A stretch of DNA of 64,000 bases from contig JAAYAN010000079.1 of the NCBI GenBank assembly GCA_012719345.1, positions 1 through 64,000 of the forward strand. The letters run 5' to 3'. Of this stretch, positions 35,083 through 43,675 are shown piece after piece. Under the pieces are notes generated by a model. It saw nothing but the letters and a program-made list of their open reading frames with translations. It did not search any database and had not been told where the DNA came from. The position numbers were made by a program, and so were the translations under genes. This DNA is from Ignavibacteria bacterium (GTDB lineage: Bacteria; Bacteroidota; Ignavibacteria; Ignavibacteriales; Melioribacteraceae). The first letter of the stretch is position 1. Each line of letters starts with the position of its first letter.

Positions 35083-37533
35083 TTATTTTTTTCTCTGACT
35101 ATGTTGTTTTTTAGTTTTATCGGGATTAACAATATTGTTCATCTCGCGAAGTCTTTTTTCAATAAGTCCGAATATTGTATCGGGCGGATAATCACCGTTT
35201 TTGTCAGGTTCGCCGGCTTTAAATCCGGTAAGAAGTTCAATTGCTTCGTAAGCTTTCGATACAGGATAAATGCTGAAATTACCCTCAGTTACTGCATCAA
35301 TCACTTCTTGTTTTAAAACAAGATCGGAAACATTCTGCACCGGAATAATTACTCCGTGTTTCCCGTTTAATTCCCTTTTTTTGCACACGTCAAAAAAACC
35401 TTCTACTTTTTCGTTAACACCGCCTATCGGCTGTATATCTCCTTTTTGATTTACAGAACCGGTAATTGCATAATATTGTTTTAAAGGTACATTTGCAAGG
35501 CACGAAATTATGGCACAAATTTCTGTAATAGAAGCGCTGTCGCCGTCAATCAATCCATAGCCTTGTTCAAAAACCAGACTTGCATTAAAGGAAAGAGGAA
35601 TTTTATTTCCGAAATTTTCGCGGAAATAGCCTGAAATTATTAAAACTCCTTTATTATGAGTTTGTCCGCTTAAACCGGCTTCTCGCTCAACATTAAGAAT
35701 ATCTCCTTTCCCTAATGAAACGCTGGCGGTTATACGTGTAGGTTTTCCGAAAGAAAAATTTTCGCTTCCGTAAACAGCCAGTCCGTTTACCTGTCCAACC
35801 CTTTCTCCGTCTGTATCAATAAGAATTATTCCCTCATCTATCATTTCCTGAAGTTTTGATTCTCCGAGGTTATGACGGTCTTTAGCCGATTCGTATGCCT
35901 GAATTACATGATACTCCGAAACAAGTTTTTCACCGAAATCATTTGCCCAGTAATTTGCCTCGCGAATAAGGTCGGCAATCTGAGCAAATTGAGTAGTAAG
36001 TTTTTTTTGCGAACCGGCAAATCTTGCAGAATACTCGAGGACCTTTACTATCGCACTTTTGTCGAAATTAAGAAGATTTTCGCTTGATATAATTTTCTTT
36101 ATTACTCTAGCATAATCGTTCAATATTGAGTTATCATTTTTAATTTCGTAATCGAATTCTGCTTTTATCTTAAATATCTTGTTAAAATCGTCTTCTCCTT
36201 CCGAAAGAATAGAATAAATAAATTCGTTACCGATTAAAATAACTTTTGTGTTAATTTTTATAGGTTCGGGCTTCAAACTGCTTGGAGAAATAAACCCGAA
36301 ATTGAAATTATCCTGTATTTCAAGTTTTCCGTACTGAAGAACTCTTTTTAGGCTGCTCCAAACTCCGGGTTCAGCAAAAGCATCCATTGCTTTCATAACA
36401 AGAAATCCGCCGTTTGCTCTTAAAAGTGATCCTGCTTTTATTTTTGTGAAATCGCTGTACCACTCGCCGTCGTCGGTGTGAACTCTTTCAATTGTTCCGA
36501 AAATACTTTTGTAACTCGGATTTGTTTCAATAATTACGGGTCGTTCGGTAATTGAAGAATTATCCAAAATTACATTTGCACCGTATTCAATAAGCAAACC
36601 TTCTTCGGCAGCACGCTGGTCTTCGGTCTTTTCATACTGTATTTTAAATACATTAATATTTTCGAGAATATCATTTTGGAGGCTGTCCAAATAATTTTTT
36701 ATAACCTTTTCTTTAAAAATGTCCCGTAAGTTGTCAATTGCTCCTTTTACAAGATTTTCGGTAGCTGCAATTTCCAATTTTGAAAGTTTATCCTGAAAAT
36801 CACGGGTTATTTTCATAGTTTCTTTATATACTTTCTGCAATTCCTGTTGATATTCGGCATATTTTTTTGCTATGCTTTGGGCTTTCTGGCGTGTTATTTT
36901 TTTTGTATTTACGAATTCCGGAAGCTGTTGGATAAATACCGGCTGCTTTTCGATGACCGCAAAGATTTCCGTTCTTGCAGTTTCTCCTTCACCGATTTTT
37001 CCCAAAGTAAAATTGTTTCGCTTCAGTCTTCTTTCAAAAGCTTCCATCATGTTTGCCTGTTTCTGTCCGAGAGCAGTAACAAGATTTTTCTTTTTTTCGC
37101 TGAATCTTTTGCCATCGAGTACTTTCGGAATTTCTTCAAGCAGAAATAAAATTGTTGTTTTAAGTTCACTTCTAAATTTCTGTCCTTCTCCTGCTTTCAT
37201 TGTTAAAAGAATTGGTCTGTCGGGGTCGGAAAAATTGTTTACATAAACATAATCCTGAAGTTCGAGGCATTTGGGACTAATATCTTCAAGCATTTTCTGT
37301 ATTGTGGTTAGTTTGCCTGTTCCGGCAAGTCCGGTAATAAAAATATTATATCCGGTACTGTTAATATCCACACCGATTTTAAGTGCTTTAATAGCTTTTT
37401 CCTGTCCAATAATTTCAAAACCGGGTTCGAGTTTGGCTGTTGTTTTAAAATCAAAAATATCCGGATCGCAATTCCATTTTAGCTCAGAAGGTTCAAGTTT
37501 ACGGCGTTCGGGGGCAGGTAAAAGCTTTTTCAT
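35083..37533 (-). CDS. Lon-related ATP-dependent protease (LonC/YcbZ-like)
   Basis: An 816-residue AAA-type protease of the Lon-like group lacking the classical Lon N-domain. The P-loop is GLAGTGKLTT (about residue 66), followed by a long inserted coiled-coil region (about 150-320). The C-terminal protease domain has the Ser-Lys dyad: Ser in GDSASIT, and Lys in GGVNEKVEGF. The Lon signature LSFNASLVFEQGYGLIDGDS is intact. It presumably degrades misfolded or specific cytosolic proteins. The tail is basic (TKKQHSQRKK). It is the first gene of a probable two- or three-gene minus-strand unit with amrS, which starts four bases after its stop. Confidence 0.9.
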   Translation of the reverse strand: MKKLLPAPERRKLEPSELKWNCDPDIFDFKTTAKLEPGFEIIGQEKAIKALKIGVDINSTGYNIFITGLAGTGKLTTIQKMLEDISPKCLELQDYVYVNNFSDPDRPILLTMKAGEGQKFRSELKTTILFLLEEIPKVLDGKRFSEKKKNLVTALGQKQANMMEAFERRLKRNNFTLGKIGEGETARTEIFAVIEKQPVFIQQLPEFVNTKKITRQKAQSIAKKYAEYQQELQKVYKETMKITRDFQDKLSKLEIAATENLVKGAIDNLRDIFKEKVIKNYLDSLQNDILENINVFKIQYEKTEDQRAAEEGLLIEYGANVILDNSSITERPVIIETNPSYKSIFGTIERVHTDDGEWYSDFTKIKAGSLLRANGGFLVMKAMDAFAEPGVWSSLKRVLQYGKLEIQDNFNFGFISPSSLKPEPIKINTKVILIGNEFIYSILSEGEDDFNKIFKIKAEFDYEIKNDNSILNDYARVIKKIISSENLLNFDKSAIVKVLEYSARFAGSQKKLTTQFAQIADLIREANYWANDFGEKLVSEYHVIQAYESAKDRHNLGESKLQEMIDEGIILIDTDGERVGQVNGLAVYGSENFSFGKPTRITASVSLGKGDILNVEREAGLSGQTHNKGVLIISGYFRENFGNKIPLSFNASLVFEQGYGLIDGDSASITEICAIISCLANVPLKQYYAITGSVNQKGDIQPIGGVNEKVEGFFDVCKKRELNGKHGVIIPVQNVSDLVLKQEVIDAVTEGNFSIYPVSKAYEAIELLTGFKAGEPDKNGDYPPDTIFGLIEKRLREMNNIVNPDKTKKQHSQRKK

Positions 37534-37668
37534 CAGTAATCCTTGTAGAATTTTTCAAATAATTTTAAATAATTATCGCACTCAATTTAAAATTTATAAA
37601 TGGGATTTTTTGGATACAAAAATTGAAGATTTTTTAAGTTGAGTTATAATCAATTTTTATATAATAAT

Positions 37669-38472
37669 TTATTCCGTAACAGAATTTTTAGCAACCGATT
37701 TGAGAAAATCGGTTATGCATTTTTTTACGGCAGCTTCAGTTACTTTTTTTGAAACGGAGATATACAGTTTTCCGCTAACTGAATTGTAGAAATTCAAGAT
37801 TTCATCAAATTCGGAGTAGCGAAGATCCTTGTAAGAATAGTACATATTTGCCATAAGCGTGCTTTTGGTAAGCGGACGGATTTCTTCCATTCTTTGCTTC
37901 ATCTGAGTCCGCAGCTTTTTATAATTATCAATCTGGCTTTTTGTAAATTTAACACTCAGTTCAGTAAAAATTTTATCCGATACAGAAACAACCATTTCAA
38001 GCATATAATCATTGAGGTTTATAGTTTCAACCATTTCCTCGATATATTTTACAGTACGTCCGGTAAGCTGCTTTTTATAGATTTTTAATGCGGTGGCTGC
38101 AATAAGATTTTTATGTTCCTGAAGAGCGTATGCTGTATCCAAATGAGTGAATTTTTTGCCCAACGGAGATTGAATCCAGGCGATATATGTTCTGAAAGCC
38201 GCTTCGTTATAATTATTAACAACTATACTGTTAGTAATTGAATCCAAAACAGCTTTCGAAAAACTTGAATCAAACTTCGCTTTAACTCCGGCAGAATCGA
38301 AAAGATCGATATAAGATTGAGAAAAATCATTCCAAAAAGATGTTTTAAATTCGTTCAAAGATTTTTCGAGATGTGCAGCGGTAATAAAATCCGTAACAAG
38401 TTTTTGGTTTATATTTTTTTGTGCCCAAGTTACTGAAATCATCAAAAACAATAAAAAACATAATCTCTTCAT
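37669..38472 (-). CDS. Secreted DUF2059-like protein
   Basis: A 267-residue protein with a signal peptide (LCFLLFLMISVTWAQ). Two segments carry the pattern of DUF2059 proteins, a helix followed by 'fY.SP.GKKf': FRTYIAWIQSPLGKKFTHL and FDEILNFYNSVSGKLYISV. It is otherwise helical. I chose the ATG at 38472 with GGA eight bases upstream; an in-frame TTG adds four residues. It is divergent from the phosphodiesterase gene. The function of the family is unknown, and the periplasm is the likely location. Confidence 0.7.
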   Translation of the reverse strand: MKRLCFLLFLMISVTWAQKNINQKLVTDFITAAHLEKSLNEFKTSFWNDFSQSYIDLFDSAGVKAKFDSSFSKAVLDSITNSIVVNNYNEAAFRTYIAWIQSPLGKKFTHLDTAYALQEHKNLIAATALKIYKKQLTGRTVKYIEEMVETINLNDYMLEMVVSVSDKIFTELSVKFTKSQIDNYKKLRTQMKQRMEEIRPLTKSTLMANMYYSYKDLRYSEFDEILNFYNSVSGKLYISVSKKVTEAAVKKCITDFLKSVAKNSVTE

Positions 38473-38570
38473 TTTTATTTCCAAGTTTTTATATGAATAT
38501 TTCGCTTAATAATTTTATAAACAAAATTAAACCTTTTTTTTTTAAGCGGAAACAACAATATTCGGTTATA

Positions 38571-39290
38571 ATGATTTTGAGTGAAAACAAAAAAAAAAAA
38601 AGTGAATTCAGAATTTTTGCCCATAGGGGAGCAAGCGGAAGGATGCCCGAAAACACCTTGCCTGCAATTGAAAAAGCAATAAGTTACGGAGCAAAATGGA
38701 TAGAAATTGATATTCAGTTCAGCGACGGCGAAATATTTGTTTTTCACGATGAAAGATTGGAAAGGCTTACCGACGGGGAAGGCTTCTTTAAAGAAAAATC
38801 GATAGAATATCTTCGTTCGCTTAATGCCGGAAATGGCGGTAAAATTCCTTATTTAAGAGAAGTATTGGAAATATCGAAAAAAAAACTTTGTATAAATATC
38901 GAAATAAAAGACGATGACGCCGTAATACCGCTTAATGATGAATTAAAAAAACAAATTGATGCCGGAAAGTTTCTACCCGAAAATTTTATTATTTCGTCCT
39001 ATTTCATAAAACACATCGAACTTTTCCGCTCGCTTAATAGTATTATGCCTTGTGCAATTATTACAGATTATGCTGATAAAAGCATTATCTACAAATCCGA
39101 AACACTTGATTGCCGTTCCGTTCATATAAACATCTCGGGCGTTAACAGAAACTTTGTTGAAGTATGCCATAGTAAAAATGTAAAAGTTTATGTTTTTACA
39201 GTTGATACCGAAAAAGAATTAAATGAAATGAAAGAAATGAATGTTGACGGAATTTTTACTGACTTTCCGGATCTTTTTATATTAAGTTAA
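38571..39290 (+). CDS. Glycerophosphodiester phosphodiesterase
   Basis: A 239-residue GDPD with TIM-barrel motifs HRGASGRMPENT (first catalytic His and Glu region), EIDIQFSDGEIFVFHDERL (metal-binding Glu/Asp and second catalytic His), and IEIKDD. It hydrolyses glycerophosphodiesters to glycerol 3-phosphate and an alcohol. The frame stays open upstream to 38421, into the divergent DUF2059 gene, but the ATG at 38571 gives the normal family length and starts just before the fold. No signal peptide is evident, so it is probably cytosolic. Confidence 0.9.
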   Translation: MILSENKKKKSEFRIFAHRGASGRMPENTLPAIEKAISYGAKWIEIDIQFSDGEIFVFHDERLERLTDGEGFFKEKSIEYLRSLNAGNGGKIPYLREVLEISKKKLCINIEIKDDDAVIPLNDELKKQIDAGKFLPENFIISSYFIKHIELFRSLNSIMPCAIITDYADKSIIYKSETLDCRSVHINISGVNRNFVEVCHSKNVKVYVFTVDTEKELNEMKEMNVDGIFTDFPDLFILS

Positions 39291-39311
39291 AAATAAGACT
39301 TTGTTATGAGA

Positions 39312-39410
39312 TAATTTTGGCGGATCCGTCAAAGCCGGACGGGTCGACTAACAAAATCTAAATCCCGATAAATCGGGATAAGATTTTCTAAGTCGGGTTA
39401 CCCAAAATAG
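39312..39410. repeat. Complex multi-hairpin palindromic element
   Basis: Nested inverted repeats fill about 100 bases between genes. The outer pair is ATTTTGG (39314-39320) / CCAAAAT (39402-39408). The middle pair is GACTAACAAAATCT (39346-39359) / AGATTTTCTAAGTC (39381-39394). The inner hairpin is ATCCCGAT/ATCGGGAT (39362-39379). A side hairpin is CCGTC/GACGG (39326-39342). The composition is more GC-rich than its surroundings. It looks like a REP/MITE-type dispersed element, but there is no second copy in this window. Confidence 0.6.
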
Positions 39411-39510
39411 CCAATAATAAAAACTCAACAATAATATTATTTGTTTTAATGACTATTTGGGATTTAAAAAAAAGCCCCGATGCAATAAGGACAACAACTT
39501 TTTTTTAAAC

Positions 39511-39550
39511 AAAAAACCATTAACCCGGCAAAACTGCCGGATTAATGGTT
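39511..39550 (-). terminator. Intrinsic terminator of the carboxylesterase gene
   Basis: A 15-bp stem with one mismatch (AACCATTAATCCGGCA / TGCCGGGTTAATGGTT on the minus strand) is followed by TTTTTTG. It lies 35 bases after the esterase stop. Confidence 0.88.
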
Positions 39551-39585
39551 TCAAATTCCTGAAAAATGGGAATACTAAACCCGAT

Positions 39586-41142
39586 TTAATTCATAGGCCT
39601 GATAAAATTCATTAATTCGCGGTCGTGGTTATTCACAATTTTGCATTCATTTTCAAAATACATAGTTGCACCGTTTTCAGCAGTATAAGCAGGCCACAAA
39701 GGCAGTTTTCCTTCAACATTCGGATTCCCTGTTTTTGCGAAGTTTAACCAGGCTGAACTCATTTTGTCGGACAATTTCCAGGCATCTTCAGTATTGCCTG
39801 TCCAGTCTGGTCTCAAATCAACAGTATTGAATGCCAAAGAAATATCTAAACCATGGAACGAACCTTTGGAGCTGTCATCAACCGCGCTTTTCCAAGCTAA
39901 GAAATAAACATACACAGGAGCATTTCCCTTTATTGATCTCGCATCAGCAGTTTTTATGGTATTTGGTCTGAAAACATTATCAATAGAAAGAAGATCCTGA
40001 GGTGTGTAATTTGGGTATGCTTTTGCAAACAGCTCAATATATTTATCTGTTTTATCGCCATATTCTTTAGCGAGCCGTTCTTTTGCCTGTGCAAGTGTCA
40101 AGCCTTTTTCAGCATAAGCTGTATTCATCAGCTCATTTAAGGTGGTACCCATCAAAATTGGAATATCTTTTGAAATATCTGAAAATCCGGGACTGAAAGG
40201 CTGCTGGAGTAAAACCGAATTATCAACAGAAGGTGTAAAACCAAACATTGTAGGCGCTCCGGGTTTTCTTGGTCCGGAAAGCTTCATAATCGCGTCATTC
40301 CCAGCTTTTACAAGATCAGCATAAGGAATTGAATTAAGTTTTTCTGCTTCGTTTGGTTTAAGTCCTAAATTCTCAAGTACAGATAAAGCCAATTCCTGTG
40401 ATTTTTCTTTAGTCATTACGTTAATAAGTGTACCGCTTTGAATAATAGCTTTGTGAAATAATCCTTTTGCAGATGGCATACACATCAAAGTTCCCACTTT
40501 TCCGCCGCCGCCGGATTCGCCCACAATGGTTACATCAGCTGGATTGCCTCCAAATTTCTCAATATTTGCTTTTACCCACTCCAATGCTTTTACGATGTCG
40601 AGCATACCTACATTTGCAGATTGTGCATATTTTTCGCCGCACGCCGATAAATCAAGAAAACCGAGGATATTGAGTCTGTGATTAACAGATACAAAAACAA
40701 TATCGCCTTTTTTTGCCATTGCTTTTCCATAAGTCATTGGGTCGTTACTGCTTCCAACGTGAAAACCTCCTCCATGCATCCAGAACATTACCGGACGTTT
40801 TTTGCCATCTGCTAATCCTTTTGTCCAAACATTTACGCTGAAAAGTTTATTTTCATCCATTGTGGAATCAGGGATCCAGGCAACTATTTGTTTAGCAACG
40901 GGACCAAATTCGGTACATTCGCGAACACCTTCCCAAGCATCCGGCAGCTGCGGAGGCATAAATCTTTCGGCTTTCGCGTAAGGAATTCCTTTGAAAGTGA
41001 GAATACCCTCATCATTAACACCGGAAATATCGCCGGAAGTTGTTTTTACAATAGGTTTTTGGTTTTGAGCTTGAATATTGTCAGCAAAATATAAACTGAC
41101 AAACATCAAACAAACGGATAAAATGCATGTAATTTTTTTCAT
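39586..41142 (-). CDS. Secreted type-B carboxylesterase/lipase
   Basis: A 518-residue alpha/beta-hydrolase of the type-B carboxylesterase family with a signal peptide ending at about residue 26 (ADNIQAQ). The oxyanion loop is HGGGFHVGSS. The nucleophile elbow is GESGGGGKVG, with the catalytic Ser between Glu and Gly. The catalytic His is probably in GSFHGLDISLAF. It should hydrolyse carboxylic esters in the periplasm or outside the cell. It is a single gene with its own terminator. The physiological ester is not evident. Confidence 0.9.
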   Translation of the reverse strand: MKKITCILSVCLMFVSLYFADNIQAQNQKPIVKTTSGDISGVNDEGILTFKGIPYAKAERFMPPQLPDAWEGVRECTEFGPVAKQIVAWIPDSTMDENKLFSVNVWTKGLADGKKRPVMFWMHGGGFHVGSSNDPMTYGKAMAKKGDIVFVSVNHRLNILGFLDLSACGEKYAQSANVGMLDIVKALEWVKANIEKFGGNPADVTIVGESGGGGKVGTLMCMPSAKGLFHKAIIQSGTLINVMTKEKSQELALSVLENLGLKPNEAEKLNSIPYADLVKAGNDAIMKLSGPRKPGAPTMFGFTPSVDNSVLLQQPFSPGFSDISKDIPILMGTTLNELMNTAYAEKGLTLAQAKERLAKEYGDKTDKYIELFAKAYPNYTPQDLLSIDNVFRPNTIKTADARSIKGNAPVYVYFLAWKSAVDDSSKGSFHGLDISLAFNTVDLRPDWTGNTEDAWKLSDKMSSAWLNFAKTGNPNVEGKLPLWPAYTAENGATMYFENECKIVNNHDRELMNFIRPMN

Positions 41143-41278
41143 AATTTTATTTTGTTTTAGTGAGAAAATTAAATGGACTAAAAAAAAGGATTTTTATTGT
41201 CCATTAAGTTATTTATTAGAGGATAGAATATAATATTTAATGAAGAATAAAGCCACAAAAACCCATACTGATATGTAA

Positions 41279-41312
41279 AATTACCCGAAGAGAGAATAAT
41301 CTTCGGGTAATT
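41279..41312 (-). terminator. Terminator of the S74/T9SS gene pair
   Basis: A 13-bp perfect stem (AATTACCCGAAGA / TCTTCGGGTAATT) lies ten bases after the stop of the T9SS-domain gene and is followed by TTTT on the minus strand. Confidence 0.75.
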
Positions 41313-41322
41313 CTTAAAAAAA

Positions 41323-42132
41323 TTATTTCAGCAGGACAGCTTTTATCAGTTTATTAAATTTTTCTCCCGATTCTTTAGAAATTGCTTCCATTCTTATAAA
41401 ATATGCACCGCTTGCAACTCTGCTTGCATTCCACACTAATTCATATTTTCCCGGTTCCGCATTTTTGTTTTCCAGTATTTCTATAACCTGTCCTATTGCG
41501 TTTATTACATCAATTTTCACGCTGCTGAATTCGGGAATAGAATATACAATTTTTGTTACCGGATTGAATGGATTTGGATAGTTTTGCGAAATATTATAAT
41601 TGTCCGGTCTGATATCAAGCGCTATTTCCTCCGAATAATAGAAATTACCGTCAAGATCAATTTGTTTTAGCCGAAAGAATAATGACGATCCAGTTATTAT
41701 TCCGTTATAATGAAACAGGTAATTTTCATTTTTATTACTGTTTCCTTTCCCCCTTACAAAACCGATTTTCTCCCAGCTGCCGTTTTCTCCCTTTTTAAGT
41801 TCAATTTCAAAGCCGTAATTGTTCTTTTCGGATGCCGTATTCCAAACAATCTCGATAGTGTTTCCTGTAAACTTAGCATTAAAAGATACTAACTCTACCG
41901 GCAACGTAATATCTCCTCCGCCTCCGATTACTGCTTCAGGACAAACACAAGAAGAATCTTCAGCAATAAGTACTGCTCCGGAGTTTACAAAAATGAAGTC
42001 TGCACAAATCTGTGAATTCATTTTTACATTTGCAATGCTTCCGTCATTCAGGATAATCTGGCTTACCTGTGAGCTGACCGGTATTGAAAACAAAAAAACA
42101 AGGAGAACAAAGAATATTCTTTGATAGAACAT
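41323..42132 (-). CDS. Secreted protein with Por/T9SS C-terminal sorting domain
   Basis: A 269-residue protein. The signal peptide is IFFVLLVFLFSIPVSSQ. A short Cys-containing middle has SSCVCPEAVIGGG. A fibronectin/Ig-like domain starts VELVSFNAKFTGNTIEIVW. The C-terminal sorting domain has the signature NYPNPFNPVTKIVYSIPE and ends LIKAVLLK. Proteins like this cross the outer membrane by the type IX system and are anchored or released. A GGGGG site precedes the ATG, and the gene starts 12 bases after the S74-type gene, so the two form one unit. The stretch SFNAKF.N...V.W..ASE is common in such proteins of Ignavibacteria. Confidence 0.87.
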   Translation of the reverse strand: MFYQRIFFVLLVFLFSIPVSSQVSQIILNDGSIANVKMNSQICADFIFVNSGAVLIAEDSSCVCPEAVIGGGGDITLPVELVSFNAKFTGNTIEIVWNTASEKNNYGFEIELKKGENGSWEKIGFVRGKGNSNKNENYLFHYNGIITGSSLFFRLKQIDLDGNFYYSEEIALDIRPDNYNISQNYPNPFNPVTKIVYSIPEFSSVKIDVINAIGQVIEILENKNAEPGKYELVWNASRVASGAYFIRMEAISKESGEKFNKLIKAVLLK

Positions 42133-42144
42133 ATTTCCCCCTTT

Positions 42145-43278
42145 TTATTTGGTTGCCATTTTTGTTGAAATGATTTCATTGAATTTTTCTGTAATTGTTG
42201 ATATGGCTGAGTTTTGTTTATTTATAATTTCCTGCTGTTCCTGAATTGTTCTTAATAGAACAACTGCAAGTTTTACATAATCAATTGACAAGTATCCATT
42301 TTCATCTTCTGAAACCAGCTCCGGGAAGTATTCCCGCACTTCTTGAGCGATAAGACCTGTCTGCTTGGATGCTGAAAAGTTCTTTTCAGGAAATTCTTCC
42401 TTTTTCCAGTCAAAGTTTACCGGGTTTAATTTCATTACTGATTTAAGTGTTGAATAAACAGGAGTGATGTTTTTCTTATACCGCAAATCGGATGTATGCG
42501 ACCAGCTCCCAGTATATGTTCCCGAACCGATTACTTGTACCAACCCGTATGTTGGCTGTGGAGCACCAGATTCTCCCGGTTTAAGAATAATACTGCCGCC
42601 GCCGCCATCGGCATATCCGCCATAAATATATACATTACCCGGACCTACACCTGCTCTGGTATCTCCGCCACAAGCTAAAGTAATGTCGCCTTGATCACCT
42701 CCGGAAGAACCTCGCCCAGAAGAAATTATTACACTACCTCCTTCTCCATCGGAATTGGGGTTGCCAGCTGAAATTTTAACATCTCCGGCTTTATCTTCAC
42801 CACTTCCAGCATAAAGTAAAACATCACCGCCTACCCCTCCACCACTTATATTTTTCCCTCCTTCCAGATTAAGAGTAGCTGGATCTGCAAGGTAGCCTCC
42901 ACCCCACAAAACACCTCCACTTAACTTTACGTTTCCTGCATTTGAACCGCCATCTATCGATTCCGCAATAAGATTGATATCTCTCCCTAATCCGTCAGCG
43001 TATTCATTTCCGGCCACGTTAAAAAAACCTGTTAAGCCGGAAGTGTTCCCAAAGTTAAAAACACCTACCCTTTTGTAAGTATCTTTATCTTTATACCCGA
43101 AGTTAAAAACCGCATTTCCTGTAACAGATTGCAATATGTCGCCGTTTCCGTTGAAAATCAGTAAGGAGCTGGTATCCGTACCCCCCAGACGGAATTCGAT
43201 ATCGTGAGCTACCTGAGCTGTAAGAAAACCGATAAAAATTAAAAATAATGCTAAACCAAACATTCTGTAAGGTTTCAT
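42145..43278 (-). CDS. Secreted Gly-rich protein with S74 intramolecular chaperone (tail-fibre) domain
   Basis: A 377-residue protein with a signal peptide (about 1-23). The middle (about 90-250) is Gly-rich with repeated short beta strands (NVKLSGGVLWGGG, GGSVIISSGRG, GNVYIYGGYADGGGGSI), as in trimeric fibres. From about residue 265 it carries the peptidase S74 domain: SDLRYKKNI (cleavage Ser and Lys-containing motif), LNPVNFDWK, TGLIAQEV and YVKLAVVLLRTIQEQQ, ending in a coiled coil. S74 domains trimerise the upstream fibre and then cut themselves off. A GGAGGGG site precedes the ATG. A structured leader lies upstream. Confidence 0.87.
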   Translation of the reverse strand: MKPYRMFGLALFLIFIGFLTAQVAHDIEFRLGGTDTSSLLIFNGNGDILQSVTGNAVFNFGYKDKDTYKRVGVFNFGNTSGLTGFFNVAGNEYADGLGRDINLIAESIDGGSNAGNVKLSGGVLWGGGYLADPATLNLEGGKNISGGGVGGDVLLYAGSGEDKAGDVKISAGNPNSDGEGGSVIISSGRGSSGGDQGDITLACGGDTRAGVGPGNVYIYGGYADGGGGSIILKPGESGAPQPTYGLVQVIGSGTYTGSWSHTSDLRYKKNITPVYSTLKSVMKLNPVNFDWKKEEFPEKNFSASKQTGLIAQEVREYFPELVSEDENGYLSIDYVKLAVVLLRTIQEQQEIINKQNSAISTITEKFNEIISTKMATK

Positions 43279-43675
43279 AACCCCTCCATTAATTTTTAAA
43301 ATAAATTATTTAATCCGGACTTTTAAAAAATTAAAAGTCCTGCTGGCAAAACGCGTTTGCCACCGATTGGTAAAGGAATAAATTAGTACCAGCAACAACA
43401 TTATTCAGTTTCCTTCAGAGTGCCCTCTTGGCTTTTCGCATCCAAATCGTTACGAACAGCAGAAAACATAAATAATTATAAAGCAGCTTTAATTTTATAC
43501 TTATAAAAATGGAATGTTGTGATTTATATCACTAAATGTTAAGTTTTTATGTGTTTAAAAAAGTTTTAACTTAGTTTAAAATATTGCAGCTTTTCCCCGA
43601 TACGAAACTTTACAGTGCAAATAGAGTTTAATTTCCTTAATTTCACAGATATAAAAATCGGCTTTGGAGGAAGAA
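43279..43675. other. Divergent intergenic region with structured leader
   Basis: These 397 bases have no gene. Close to the S74 gene are two strong hairpins: GGACTTTTAA/TTAAAAGTCC (43317-43340) and TGGCAAA/TTTGCCA (43344-43362). The second is enclosed with a wider pair, GCTGG/CCAGC (43342-43393). On the minus strand they lie in the 5' leader of the S74 operon, 40-115 bases before its ATG, and could form a regulatory RNA. No T-run follows them. The right half is AT-rich and must hold the promoter of the MuiA-like gene. Confidence 0.45.

Noticed and set aside
43279-43480. Possible cyclic-di-GMP (GEMM) riboswitch before the S74 gene
   Set aside because: A segment like GCGAAAAGCC recalls the GEMM core, but the GGCAAACC element and the second conserved stem are missing, so only 'structured leader' is claimed.
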